Shown piece after piece: positions 18,512 to 28,033 of a stretch of DNA of 64,000 bases (positions are counted from its first letter, which is position 1; every line of letters starts with the position of its first letter). The translations under genes and the position numbers were made by a program. The notes under the pieces were generated by a model, which worked only from the letters and a program-made list of their open reading frames with translations, was not told the origin of the DNA and made no database searches. Source of the DNA: Methylocella sp. (GTDB taxonomy: Bacteria; Pseudomonadota; Alphaproteobacteria; Rhizobiales; Beijerinckiaceae); assembly GCA_037200525.1 (NCBI GenBank), contig JBBCGG010000001.1:893526-957525 (forward strand). The letters are read 5' to 3'.

Positions 18512-20176
18512 TCAGCCGCGCCTGGCTTCGAGGAACTGGTGGATGTCGGCTACGACGACTGCTCCTTCGCCGACGGCGGAGGCGACGCGTTTGACCGATC
18601 CCGACCGCACGTCGCCTATCGCGAAAATGCCCGGACGCGAGGTCGCGTAACGCGAAACGTCCGCGCGGTCAGCGCCGCACCCTGTCGCGACAAAGCCTTT
18701 TTCATCCAACGTCAAACAGCCCTCGAGCCAGTCCGTATTCGGAGCAGCGCCGATCATCACGAAGATATTGCCGATCATCAATGTCTCGCTTTTTCCGTTC
18801 GCCCGATTGATCCATGTGACCTGACTGAGTTTCTCCTCGCCGTGCAGCCTGATTATCTCGGTCTGCGTGTGGAGCGTGATTCTCGGCGACGCCTCGATTC
18901 GCTCAATGAGATAGTGAGACATGGTCGCCGCTAAATCCTTGCGGCGCACCACCATGTGCACGTGGGCGGTTTGGCGCGACAAAAACACCGCCGCCTGGCC
19001 AGCCGAGTTTCCGCCTCCGACGACGATGACCTCCTCGCCGCGGCAGAGATTGGCTTCCATGGCGGTGGCGGCGTAATGGATTCCCTGCCCTTCGAATTGC
19101 TCATAATTCTTGATGTCGAGCTTGCGGTAGAGCGCGCCCGAGGCGATCACGAGGGTTTCGGTCCTCACGACGCCGCCGCCCTCGAGCCGCAGCGCCATAG
19201 GCTGGCAGAAGCAGTCAATGCCTGCTACATCGCGCGAAATGGCCAATTTGGCCCCGAATTTCTGCGCCTGGATCTGGGCGCGGCCGGCCAGGGCCTGCCC
19301 GGTGATTCCTGTTGGAAAGCCGAGATAATTCTCGATCTTGGAGCTGGTCCCCGCCTGTCCGCCGGGGGATTGACCCTCGATCACCAGAGTGTCGAGCCCT
19401 TCCGAGGCGGCGTAAACCGCCGCCGCGAGCCCCCCGGGACCGGCGCCGACGACCACGACGTCGTGCACGCGCGTCGGATCGATCGTCTCGGTCAGCCCCA
19501 GAGCATCCGCCAGGGCTGGGATCGAGGGGTTGCGCAAAACTCTATAGCGGGCGTCGATCACGACGGGGAGCTGCGCGGGGATAAGCCCGAAGCAATCGAT
19601 AAAGCCGTCGGCGCCGGGGTCTGACTCGGTATCGAGCATGCGATGGGGATAGCCGTTGCGAGTCAGGAAGCGCCGAATTCTTATCGTGTCGCCGCCATGG
19701 GCCGGGCCGATCAGCGATACGGCCCCATGCGTGTGGCGGATGAGCCCGACGCGGCGCAGGATGAACGCCCGCATAATGATTTCGCCGATGTCGGTCTCAG
19801 TCGCCAAAAGGCGGCGAAAATCCGCGCGTTTGATGCGCACGACGCGACTGGCGGATCCCGCTCGAGCGCTGACGAGAACCTGGCGCTCGTTGAAATGGTT
19901 GATCTCCCCCGTAAACTGACGCCCTGTGAGAACGACGAAGACCTGCGGCTGGCATTCATCGCCCTGATCGAAGACCTCAATCTCCCCTTCGAGGACCAGG
20001 AAAAAGTCGACGCTGCGCTGGCCGCGTTCAAAGATCAGAGCGCCTTTGGGAAGATCCTCTTGCGTCCCGAACGACGCCGCGCGCGCCGCTTGTTCATAGG
20101 TCAGCCGCGGAAAAGTCTGCGCCTCGCGTTCATCGGCCGGGTCGGTCTGCGGATCGAGTTCGGGCTGGTTGCTCAC
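18512..20176 (-). CDS. cNMP-binding domain/thioredoxin-reductase-like FAD oxidoreductase
   Basis: This 554-residue protein has an N-terminal cyclic-nucleotide-binding-like domain (about 35-145) and a glutaredoxin-like connector (about 150-225). The C-terminal half is a thioredoxin-reductase fold with FAD motif VVVGAGPGGLAAAVYAASEG near 245 and NAD(P)H motif VIVVGGGNSAGQAAVFLS near 390. Where thioredoxin reductase has its redox-active CATC, this protein reads GIHYAATAMEANLC, so the disulfide is absent. It therefore cannot work as a classical thioredoxin reductase. A one-enzyme NAD(P)H oxidase or sensor role is inferred. It starts with GTG at 20176 after GGGAGG and is followed 5 bp later by the antiporter gene. 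Confidence 0.88.
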   Translation of the reverse strand: MSNQPELDPQTDPADEREAQTFPRLTYEQAARAASFGTQEDLPKGALIFERGQRSVDFFLVLEGEIEVFDQGDECQPQVFVVLTGRQFTGEINHFNERQVLVSARAGSASRVVRIKRADFRRLLATETDIGEIIMRAFILRRVGLIRHTHGAVSLIGPAHGGDTIRIRRFLTRNGYPHRMLDTESDPGADGFIDCFGLIPAQLPVVIDARYRVLRNPSIPALADALGLTETIDPTRVHDVVVVGAGPGGLAAAVYAASEGLDTLVIEGQSPGGQAGTSSKIENYLGFPTGITGQALAGRAQIQAQKFGAKLAISRDVAGIDCFCQPMALRLEGGGVVRTETLVIASGALYRKLDIKNYEQFEGQGIHYAATAMEANLCRGEEVIVVGGGNSAGQAAVFLSRQTAHVHMVVRRKDLAATMSHYLIERIEASPRITLHTQTEIIRLHGEEKLSQVTWINRANGKSETLMIGNIFVMIGAAPNTDWLEGCLTLDEKGFVATGCGADRADVSRYATSRPGIFAIGDVRSGSVKRVASAVGEGAVVVADIHQFLEARRG

Positions 20177-20427
20177 GTGGGGCCTCCCGGAGACGAGGGT
20201 GACGCGGCGGGCGCCAGGAATTTGCGGGCGGCGATGGGACGTCGCTCGATCGAACAGCGCATCTATCGCCCTCCGGACGTTCTGCGCCTTCGGTCATGGT
20301 AACCGTTCGATCATCGGACGCCAGGATAAATCGGGTGATCCGAACACGATCACATCTAGAATCGATCAGGCTCTCTCCTTGTTTTGATGCGCGATTTTTG
20401 TGGGCGGCTTTTAGGGATCGCCCCCAT

Positions 20428-22050
20428 TCAAGCCTTTCTCCGTCGGCTGTTTTCCGATTTTTCTGTCCGCTCCTGCGCCAGCGCCGCCGGGAAAGTTCTT
20501 CCCGCCTCCTCCGCGGCCCGGCGAAGCGGCAAGGTGATGCGAAATGTCGCTCCGGGCGGATCGTCCGCATCCGCCCCTGCATGGGGCGGAGCGAGCACTA
20601 GGCTGCCGCCATGGGCGCGCACGAGATCGGCCGCGATCACAAGGCCAAGGCCCGTTCCGCCAGCGCGGCTCGAGGTGAAAAACGCGTTGAAAAGCTTCGG
20701 CCGCACCGCTGGCGGCACTCCGGGTCCGGTATCGGCCACCTCGATCACCGTGGACTCTGACTGCTGCGGTCCGCTTTCGAGCCTGGCGGCGATGCAGACT
20801 TGCGCGGGCCAGCCGGGCGTCGGACCGGCGCTTTGCAGCGCCTCCACCCCATTGCGCATGAGATTGATGAGCACGCGGAATATCTGCTCGGCGTCGGCGA
20901 CGACTTCGACTTCTTCCGCCACCTTGTTGACGATTTGGACCTGCGCGGCCGAGTCGAGCGCGATGCTTTCCGCCGCTTCATCGACAAGAGGACGCAGAGC
21001 AAAGCGGCTTAGCTTTGGCGGATCGTCGATGGCGCGGCCATAGGTCAAGGTCGCCTGGCAGAATCGGATTGCGCGATCGAGCGTTGCGACCAGTTTTGGG
21101 GCGAGCCTCTGGGCGAGCGGATCGGTGATGTTGGCGAGGCGGTCGGACAGCAACTGCGCCGAGGCTAACATGTTGCGCATGTCGTGATTGATTTTGGCCA
21201 CCGCGAGTCCAAGCGCGGCCAAATGTTTTTTTTGGTTCAATTCACGCACAAGGGCGTCTTGCATGATAGCCAAAGCGGCTTCCGCTTGGCCGATCTCGTG
21301 ATTGCGGCCGGATGGGACGATGACGCGCGCGGCGTTCTCGGGATCGGCGCCAAATTCCATGAGGCTGTTCGTCAACCGGCGCACGGGACGCAGCACCATG
21401 ACGTTCAGCGCAACGGTGGCGAGGCTCGCAACGATCGCCGACATAGCGATGGTCATAATCAGCAGGCGCCCTGAATAATTGTACATTCCGGTTATAAGGG
21501 GCGCTTCGTCCATTGTGATTGCCACCGCCTCCCCGCCCATGGGAGCATCGCCTAAAATTGTGATGACCCGGTCTTTTGGAGCAAAGAGGGTGCGAATTGC
21601 GTTGGTGAGCGAAGCCACAAAATCGGGTTCGCGCAAGTCATAGACCTCATCGACCGCGGGCGGCAGATCCGAGGAGGCGAGAATCCGCTTCGCGCCGTGC
21701 ATATCGAGCACGATGACGCGCGCATGGACGCTGTCCAGCAATTGTCGTGAAACGGCCTCCGGCGCCATCGCCCTCGGCGCCGCCTCGAGCGCAAGCGCGG
21801 CCGTATACGCGGCGCTGAGCCGATTGCGCAGCCAATTGTCGCGGTAAACGGCGATGGCGGGCACATAGATCAAAGGCGCGGCGAAAATGATGAAAGCGAT
21901 GTTGAGAGCCAGCACCCGCGTTGCGAGGCCAAAACGGATCGGCTTGTGCTGCTTTTGCGCCAAGCCCGCTTTTTGCGCCGCCGGAAATTGGGCGGGTGCA
22001 GAGGGGGCCGCGTCCGGTCTGGCGTTAGGGGGCATAGCGAAATCGCTCAT
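20428..22050 (-). CDS. membrane sensor histidine kinase (orphan)
   Basis: This 540-residue protein has a transmembrane helix near residues 45-70 (VLALNIAFIIFAAPLIYVPA) and a second near 195-220, enclosing a periplasmic sensor region, followed by HAMP. The phosphoacceptor helix contains KINHDMRNMLASAQ. The ATPase domain has the N box NLMRNGVEAL, the G1 box DTGPGVP and the G2 box GTGLGLVIA. No response regulator is adjacent. It lies 13 bp downstream of a flavoprotein gene on the same strand and is probably co-transcribed with it. The signal is unknown. Confidence 0.92.
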   Translation of the reverse strand: MSDFAMPPNARPDAAPSAPAQFPAAQKAGLAQKQHKPIRFGLATRVLALNIAFIIFAAPLIYVPAIAVYRDNWLRNRLSAAYTAALALEAAPRAMAPEAVSRQLLDSVHARVIVLDMHGAKRILASSDLPPAVDEVYDLREPDFVASLTNAIRTLFAPKDRVITILGDAPMGGEAVAITMDEAPLITGMYNYSGRLLIMTIAMSAIVASLATVALNVMVLRPVRRLTNSLMEFGADPENAARVIVPSGRNHEIGQAEAALAIMQDALVRELNQKKHLAALGLAVAKINHDMRNMLASAQLLSDRLANITDPLAQRLAPKLVATLDRAIRFCQATLTYGRAIDDPPKLSRFALRPLVDEAAESIALDSAAQVQIVNKVAEEVEVVADAEQIFRVLINLMRNGVEALQSAGPTPGWPAQVCIAARLESGPQQSESTVIEVADTGPGVPPAVRPKLFNAFFTSSRAGGTGLGLVIAADLVRAHGGSLVLAPPHAGADADDPPGATFRITLPLRRAAEEAGRTFPAALAQERTEKSENSRRRKA

Positions 22051-22063
22051 CGATATCGCCCCT

Positions 22064-23524
22064 TTATCTCAGCCAGCGAAAAAATGGCGGAAGCCGCCAT
22101 CCGCGCTGCATTTGGCGCGTCTGAGCCGCCGCCCCCTGCGCCACGTCGGCGAAGGTTGGGTAGGGAACCATGATCGAGGCTAGATCGGAAGCATACATCC
22201 CTTTTGATATGGCGAGCGTATAGAGATTGATCAACTCCCCCGCTGCCGGTCCGACGATGCCCGCGCCCAAAATTTTGCCGCTGCGCGAGGTAATCAGCTT
22301 GACGTGACCGACCGAGGCCCGCTCGATTTGGGCGCGGTCCGTCGCCGCATATGGCCAGCGCAGCACCCGAATAGACCCGCGCCGTTGTCGCGCTTGCGCT
22401 TCCGACAGGCCGGCGACGGCGAGTTCGGGGTCAGTCAATATGACGCAGGCGCTGGGTTGCGGAGTCGCAAAGCCAAACGGCAATCCAAGTATATGGCGCA
22501 ACACGCGATTGGCGTGATGTTCGGCGGCTCCCGCCGAGAGTTGGCCTTCCGCGGCGCCGATCGCGTAGATGCGCCGGTTGCTGCTGCGCAAATGTGCGTC
22601 GACCTTAATCCCGGTCGCATCGTAGCGCACTCCCGCGGCTGCGAGGCCAAGACCCTCGACCTGCGGCGCGGCCCCGGCGGCAAGCAGAACATGCGATCCC
22701 TCGATCGCCTCCGTCCCGCTTTGCGCGTTGCTGTCGCCTGAACTCGATCTGCGACCTAATCCGGGCGCGATGAAGACGCGAAGGCCTTCGCCATGGGGTT
22801 CGATTCGCAAAATCCGCGCGCATTCATGAACGACGACGCCGTCTCGCGCGAACTGCGTGCGCACGGGTGCGACCAACTCCTCGTCCTCGTGCTGAAAAAT
22901 CTTCGTTTCCGACAGCACGACGACTTCGCAACCGAGACGGCGCACGGCTTGGGCGAGAGCCAACTCATCGGGGTTGGCTCCAATTACGATGAGCCGCCCC
23001 GGCGGGCTCGCGAGCCGGCAAAGCGCGGCGGCGGTCAGCGGCCGGACCAAGTCCAACCCCGGAATCGCCATGGACTTCGCGCGCGATCCAGTGGCGATGG
23101 CGAAACGGCGCGCCTTGATGGCGAGGCCGCCTGCATCAAGCGTATCCAAGCTGATGAATCGTCCCACTGCCTTAATCAGCTTCACGTTCATGCTCTCAAG
23201 GCGCACCGGCGCATATTGCGGCTCTAGCGTATTGACCACGTCGGCGGCGTGCGCCGCCACACGAGAGAAAACAATCTCGGGGGCTTGAAGCGCGATGCCA
23301 AAGTGCGAGGAGCGACGCAAAGTCGCAGCGAAATGTCCCGCCGCACGCAAAGCGTGGCCGGGAACGGCGTCCTCGAGCCTGTCGCGGCCAATGCGATCCT
23401 TTTCGACGAGCATGACGGAGAGGCCGCAAGCAGCGGCCGACCCGGCGAGCGCGACCCCAGCCGCGCTGCCGCCGAGGACGCATAAATCCGGCCGTAAAAT
23501 GTTGTCTTTGACGTTATCTTTCAT
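22064..23524 (-). CDS. dihydrolipoamide-dehydrogenase-like FAD oxidoreductase lacking the redox disulfide
   Basis: This 486-residue protein has the disulfide-reductase fold: FAD motif LCVLGGSAAGVALAGSAAACG, a second nucleotide motif RLIVIGANPDELALAQAVRRLG, and a C-terminal dimerisation domain (CVILTDPELAVAGLSEAQA). Lipoamide dehydrogenases carry GGTCLNxGCxPSK after the first beta-strand. Here the same place reads IGRDRLEDAVPGHALRAAGH with no cysteine. The C-terminal His-Glu dyad region (usually HPTxSE) reads VPYPTFADV. The enzyme therefore cannot do dithiol chemistry. ATG 23524 follows AAAAGG and is preferred over GTG 23536. It is the first gene before the histidine kinase. Confidence 0.87.
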   Translation of the reverse strand: MKDNVKDNILRPDLCVLGGSAAGVALAGSAAACGLSVMLVEKDRIGRDRLEDAVPGHALRAAGHFAATLRRSSHFGIALQAPEIVFSRVAAHAADVVNTLEPQYAPVRLESMNVKLIKAVGRFISLDTLDAGGLAIKARRFAIATGSRAKSMAIPGLDLVRPLTAAALCRLASPPGRLIVIGANPDELALAQAVRRLGCEVVVLSETKIFQHEDEELVAPVRTQFARDGVVVHECARILRIEPHGEGLRVFIAPGLGRRSSSGDSNAQSGTEAIEGSHVLLAAGAAPQVEGLGLAAAGVRYDATGIKVDAHLRSSNRRIYAIGAAEGQLSAGAAEHHANRVLRHILGLPFGFATPQPSACVILTDPELAVAGLSEAQARQRRGSIRVLRWPYAATDRAQIERASVGHVKLITSRSGKILGAGIVGPAAGELINLYTLAISKGMYASDLASIMVPYPTFADVAQGAAAQTRQMQRGWRLPPFFRWLR

Positions 23525-23794
23525 GCCGATGCGCACCTTTTCGCCCAGGCAAAGCCATTCATCATCAGACCCCGTTAGTCAAAGCCTCTCAAGGAAGCGC
23601 CTAGTCTTTCTCCAATGCTGGAGAGCGAATCCTCGATCGGCGTATTACGTTACAAATCAACGATGCTGGATGCGAACTGCTTAAAATTAGAACTTGTCGA
23701 TCAATCGGAACAAACCTCTGGTTGCTTCAAGACTTGCTGCAACCGTGCTATGGGAACTGAGGCTCGCGAGCAGTCGTCGTTTGGGGATTAGTAC

Positions 23795-25117
23795 ATGCAT
23801 ATTGCAATGGTCGGGTCGGGCTATGTCGGCCTGGTTTCAGGGGCATGTCTTGCCGATTTCGGACACACCGTTGTCTGTATTGACACGGACGTCAGGAAAA
23901 TTGATGCGTTGAAAGCCGGCAAGATGCCGATTTTCGAACCGGGTTTACAGGATCTCGTCGCTAATAACGTTCGTCAAAAGCGGCTTTCCTTCTCCACCGA
24001 TCTCATTGAAGCCGTTCGCGGCGCAGAGGCTGTCTTCATCGCCGTCGGCACCCCATCGCGGCGCGGCGACGGCCACGCCGACCTGACCTATGTCTATCAG
24101 GCGGCGCGCGACATCGCCGCCGGCCTCAACGGCTTCACCGTCGTCGTCACGAAGTCAACCGTTCCCGTCGGAACCGGCGACGAGGTTGAGCGCATTATCC
24201 GCGAAGCCCGCCCGGACGCCGACTTCGGTGTGGTCTCCAACCCCGAGTTTCTGCGCGAGGGCGCGGCGATCGACGATTTCAAGCGGCCGGATCGGATCGT
24301 TCTCGGCGTCGACGACAAGCGCGCCGAAGCCGTGATGACGGAAATCTATCGGCCGCTCTATCTCAACCAGGCGCCCTTCCTCTTCACCAGCCGCCGCACC
24401 TCCGAACTGACCAAATACGCGGCCAACGCTTTCCTCGCGACGAAAATCACTTTCATCAATGAGATCGCCGATCTCTGCGAGCGGGTCGGCGCAAATGTGC
24501 AGGATGTCGCGCGCGGCATCGGCCTCGACAAGCGCATCGGCTCCAAATTCCTGCATGCGGGGCCAGGCTACGGCGGCTCCTGTTTTCCAAAAGATACGCA
24601 GGCGCTGATCAAGACGGCGCAGGATTTCGGCGCGCCGATCAGGATCGTCGAGATGGTCGCGGCCGTCAACGATCAACGCAAACGCGCCATGGCGCGCAAA
24701 GTCTTCGCCGCTCTCAACGGTTCAGTGCGCGGCAAGACCATCGCGGTTTTAGGCCTCACCTTCAAACCAAATACCGACGACATGCGGGATTCGCCCGCAA
24801 TCTCGATCATCACGGCGCTGCAGGACGGCGGCGCGCGCATAAATGTCTTCGATCCCGAGGGCATGGATCAGGCGCGCCTCATCATGGATGATCTCACTTT
24901 CTTCTATGATCCCTATTCCTGCTGCGACAAAGCGGATGCGCTGGTCATAATCACCGAATGGGACGCCTTCCGCGCCCTCGATCTCAATCGCGTCAAATCG
25001 CTGCTGAACGCGCCAATTATGATCGACCTGCGCAACATCTATGATCCTTCCGAGATGGAGCGGCACGAATTTCAATATTCGGGCGTCGGTCGCGGAACCG
25101 TCTCGACAAAAGTCTGA
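23795..25117 (+). CDS. ugd: UDP-glucose 6-dehydrogenase
   Basis: Ugd oxidises UDP-glucose twice with NAD+ to UDP-glucuronate, a precursor of capsule, exopolysaccharide and lipid A sugars. The 440-residue protein has the N-terminal Rossmann motif HIAMVGSGYVGLVSGACLAD, the substrate segments SNPEFLREG and ELTKYAANAFLATKI, and the catalytic cysteine in GPGYGGSCFPKDT. The last part (LGLTFKPNTDDMRDSP) binds nucleotide sugar. GGGGAT lies 8 bases before the ATG. It is monocistronic and converges on hrpB. No other sugar-nucleotide genes are adjacent. Confidence 0.96.
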   Translation: MHIAMVGSGYVGLVSGACLADFGHTVVCIDTDVRKIDALKAGKMPIFEPGLQDLVANNVRQKRLSFSTDLIEAVRGAEAVFIAVGTPSRRGDGHADLTYVYQAARDIAAGLNGFTVVVTKSTVPVGTGDEVERIIREARPDADFGVVSNPEFLREGAAIDDFKRPDRIVLGVDDKRAEAVMTEIYRPLYLNQAPFLFTSRRTSELTKYAANAFLATKITFINEIADLCERVGANVQDVARGIGLDKRIGSKFLHAGPGYGGSCFPKDTQALIKTAQDFGAPIRIVEMVAAVNDQRKRAMARKVFAALNGSVRGKTIAVLGLTFKPNTDDMRDSPAISIITALQDGGARINVFDPEGMDQARLIMDDLTFFYDPYSCCDKADALVIITEWDAFRALDLNRVKSLLNAPIMIDLRNIYDPSEMERHEFQYSGVGRGTVSTKV

Positions 25118-25144
25118 GGCCGTAGATCGCCTCGCGGCCAAGCC

Positions 25145-27649
25145 TCACTGTCCGCGGGGCTTGGACCGAGTCGTCGGAAGCGCGCGCGCTGGATCGTCGG
25201 GCCAGGGATGGCGCGGGTAACGGCCTTTCATTTCGGCTTTCACCGCCGTCCAGGACCCGCGCCAAAAACCCGGCAGGTCGGCGGTGATCTGGATCGGGCG
25301 CGACCCCGGCGAAAGCAATTCAAGCGTCAAGGCGACGCGCCCCTTGGCTATCGCCGGATGGGCGGCGAGGCCGAACAGCTCCTGCACGCGGACGGAGAGA
25401 GTGGGACCTCCCTCGGTTGAATAATCGAGCGCGATGCGCGATCCGGCAGGGGTCATGAAATGGGTCGGCGCTTCTTCGTCGAGGCGTCTCTGCATATCCC
25501 ATGGCAGCAGGCTTTTGAGCGCCTTGTCGAGATCATCCATGGTGATCGCGACGAGGCTGGTTTTGCCCTCGATGAAAGGCGCGAGCCAGCTTGCGGCGTT
25601 TTCCGCGAGCGCTTTGTTCGAAAGATCCGGCCAAGCATCGCCCGGCTCGGAACGGCGCAAAAATTCGACGCGGTCGCGCCATTGCATCAAAGGTTTGACG
25701 AAGGGGAGCCGTTCGATCCCGGCGCCGTCCGCCCCCAGACCCGCAATCCCTTCGGCGAGCGCCGCGGCCGCGGCCGGTCCTGGCGGGACCGGCAAGTTCT
25801 GCTCGCTCAAGACCAGGGCGCCGAGCCGGCGCCGGCGCCGCGCCCGCAGCGCCAATCGCTCCCGGTCGAAACTGACGTCCTCGACTGTCGCGATGCTGTC
25901 TCGCGCGATGTTTTCGACATCGGCTTCGCTGAGCGCCGCCGCCACAATGATCCGTGCGGCGCTGGCGCGGCCGGAAATCTCGCCGATCGCCAGAAACGGT
26001 TCGCGCGCCAGCGCTTCATGCGGCTCCAGCGTCGCCGCTCGGCCGTTCGCCATCAAAAATTCACCCGGCTTGCCGCGCGCCTTGGCGATCCGGTCCGGAA
26101 AGGCGAGCGCCAAAAGCCGGCCGCAATCCGCGGTCTCCGAGGCAGGCGGGGATTTTGGCTGCCGAACGCCTCTGGCGGCGGCCCCGGCGAAATTACGGGC
26201 GAGGCGCCGGGCATCTTCCGCGCGCGGAGAATGATCGCGCCGAAAACGCTCGATCCGCGTCGCGAGATCGGGAAAATCGCCCCCCAACCCGCGCTCGACA
26301 AGGAGCGTCGCAACCTCTGCGGCGGCGCTGGCCTCTCCATCGGCGGCGGCGGCGACGATCATCTTGGCGAGCCGCGGCGGCAAGGCGAGGCTGGCGATGG
26401 TTTTCCCGGATGAGGTCAGCGCGCCATCGGCGTCAATGGCCCCGATGTCGCGCAACAGCGCGCGCGCCTCCTTGACGGCGGGAGCCGGCGGCGGATCGAG
26501 CCAGTTCAGGCTGGCCGGCTCGCGCACGCCCCATGCGGCGAGATCAAGGACAAGGCCGGAAAGATCCGCCGCCATGATCTCGGGCGTCGAAAAAGCCTCT
26601 AACGCTCCCGTTGCGGCTTCTTCCCATAAGCGATAGCAGACCCCGGGCTCGGTGCGGCCGGCGCGGCCGCGGCGCTGATCGGCGGCGGCGCGGGAGACGC
26701 GCACCGTCTCAAGGCGCGTCAAGCCTCGATCGGGTTCAAAACGCGGTCCCCGCGCCAATCCGCAATCAATGACGATCCGCACGCCTTCGATTGTTAATGA
26801 GGTCTCCGCGATCGAGGTGGCGAGCACGATTTTTCGCGCCGGCGATTTAACCGGAGCGATGGCGCGATCCTGCGCCGCCCGGTCGATTGCGGAATAAAGC
26901 GGCGCGATCTCGACCTTGGAGTCCTTCAAGCGCTCCGCCAGCAGCGCGGCGACGCGCTTGATTTCGCCTTGACCGGGCAAAAACGCCAGAATTGACCCGG
27001 ATTCCTCAGCCAATGCCCGCATCGCCGCCGAGACGACCGCAGCCTCGATCCGCTCGGCGGGATCTCGCCCGAGATATTTGGTCGCAATGGGGAAGGCGCG
27101 GCCCTCGCTGACGATCGCCGGCGCATCGTCGAGAAGACGCGCCACCCGCGCCCCATCGAGGGTCGCCGACATCACGAGAAGGCGGAGATCCTCGCGCAAG
27201 GCGCCGGCGACATCGAGCGCGAGCGCGAGGGAAAGATCGGCGTCGAGGGAGCGTTCATGAAATTCATCGAAAATCACTGCCGCGACGCCCTCGAGGCCGG
27301 GGTCGCTGAGGATCATGCGCGTAAAAACGCCCTCGGTGACGACTTCGAGCCGGGTCTTTGCGCTGATAAGGGATTGCGAGCGCACCCTAAAGCCAATTGT
27401 CTCGCCAACGCGCTCTCCAAGCGTTGACGCCATGCGGTCGGCGGCTGCCCTGGCGGCGATGCGCCGCGGTTCGAGAAGAATGATTTTGCGCCCTTCCGCC
27501 CAGGCTTCGTTCAACAGAACAAGCGGAACCCGCGTGGTCTTTCCTGCGCCGGGCGGGGCGACAAGGACCACTTTGGCGCGGGCGGACAAATGTGCGGCGA
27601 TCTCGCCGAGCACCGCGTCAATCGGCAACGCTGGGATAAGGTTCAGCAT
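25145..27649 (-). CDS. hrpB: HrpB-type ATP-dependent RNA/DNA helicase
   Basis: HrpB is a DEAH-box superfamily 2 helicase. The 834-residue protein has motif I APPGAGKTTRVPL near residue 31, the DEFH box (IFDEFHERSLDADL) near 125, motif III SATLD and motif VI QRRGRAGRTEPGVCYRLW. It continues with the HA2 and HrpB-specific C-terminal regions, ending in PGFWRGSWTAVKAEMKGRYPRHPWPDDP, a typical HrpB tail. ATG 27649 (MLNLIPALPID) fits family starts better than TTG 27685. The cellular target is not established. It is monocistronic and faces ugd. Confidence 0.95.
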   Translation of the reverse strand: MLNLIPALPIDAVLGEIAAHLSARAKVVLVAPPGAGKTTRVPLVLLNEAWAEGRKIILLEPRRIAARAAADRMASTLGERVGETIGFRVRSQSLISAKTRLEVVTEGVFTRMILSDPGLEGVAAVIFDEFHERSLDADLSLALALDVAGALREDLRLLVMSATLDGARVARLLDDAPAIVSEGRAFPIATKYLGRDPAERIEAAVVSAAMRALAEESGSILAFLPGQGEIKRVAALLAERLKDSKVEIAPLYSAIDRAAQDRAIAPVKSPARKIVLATSIAETSLTIEGVRIVIDCGLARGPRFEPDRGLTRLETVRVSRAAADQRRGRAGRTEPGVCYRLWEEAATGALEAFSTPEIMAADLSGLVLDLAAWGVREPASLNWLDPPPAPAVKEARALLRDIGAIDADGALTSSGKTIASLALPPRLAKMIVAAAADGEASAAAEVATLLVERGLGGDFPDLATRIERFRRDHSPRAEDARRLARNFAGAAARGVRQPKSPPASETADCGRLLALAFPDRIAKARGKPGEFLMANGRAATLEPHEALAREPFLAIGEISGRASAARIIVAAALSEADVENIARDSIATVEDVSFDRERLALRARRRRRLGALVLSEQNLPVPPGPAAAAALAEGIAGLGADGAGIERLPFVKPLMQWRDRVEFLRRSEPGDAWPDLSNKALAENAASWLAPFIEGKTSLVAITMDDLDKALKSLLPWDMQRRLDEEAPTHFMTPAGSRIALDYSTEGGPTLSVRVQELFGLAAHPAIAKGRVALTLELLSPGSRPIQITADLPGFWRGSWTAVKAEMKGRYPRHPWPDDPARALPTTRSKPRGQ

Positions 27650-28033
27650 GGAAAGTGTGATGACAGCTCGCCGCGCATCGGGCAATGCGCCGCCGCCGAC
27701 GAGCTAATGTCAAGCTTGAGATCCCATCATCGCCGGGCTAGCGGCATTTCGAAGCGGAGGAAGCCCCGAGCGGATAGGTGGCGCCGGCGCGACTGCTGGA
27801 AAAAAGTGCAATCTCCTGGCTATCAACACGATTTGTTTGAAGCTAGTTTGAGGAGTCTTGGGGAGACGCAATCACGCATCGAGGCCCGTGTCGAAAGCTT
27901 TTGAGATGACCTCGAGAGCTTGAACGGAGGGTTTTGGTCGAACGCTTGCTTTTGCTCCAAGCCCTTCTCACTTGCGCAAGAAGGGGCTATAGGCCGCCGC
28001 ACGCCGCCCGGTCTCGTTTCATGAGGGCGCCTC
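27650..28033. other. intergenic region between divergent hrpB and kup
   Basis: This gap of about 384 bp must contain both promoters. No gene was found. A hairpin-forming sequence at 27960-27988 lies about 45 bp before the kup start. No known riboswitch pattern was recognised. Confidence 0.45.
27960..27988 (+). repeat. hairpin in the kup 5' region
   Basis: AGCCCTTCT pairs with AGAAGGGGCT with one unpaired base, and the 10-base loop contains the self-complementary CTTGCGCAAG. It ends 45 bp before the GTG start, so it would lie in or near the leader. Function unknown. Confidence 0.4.
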
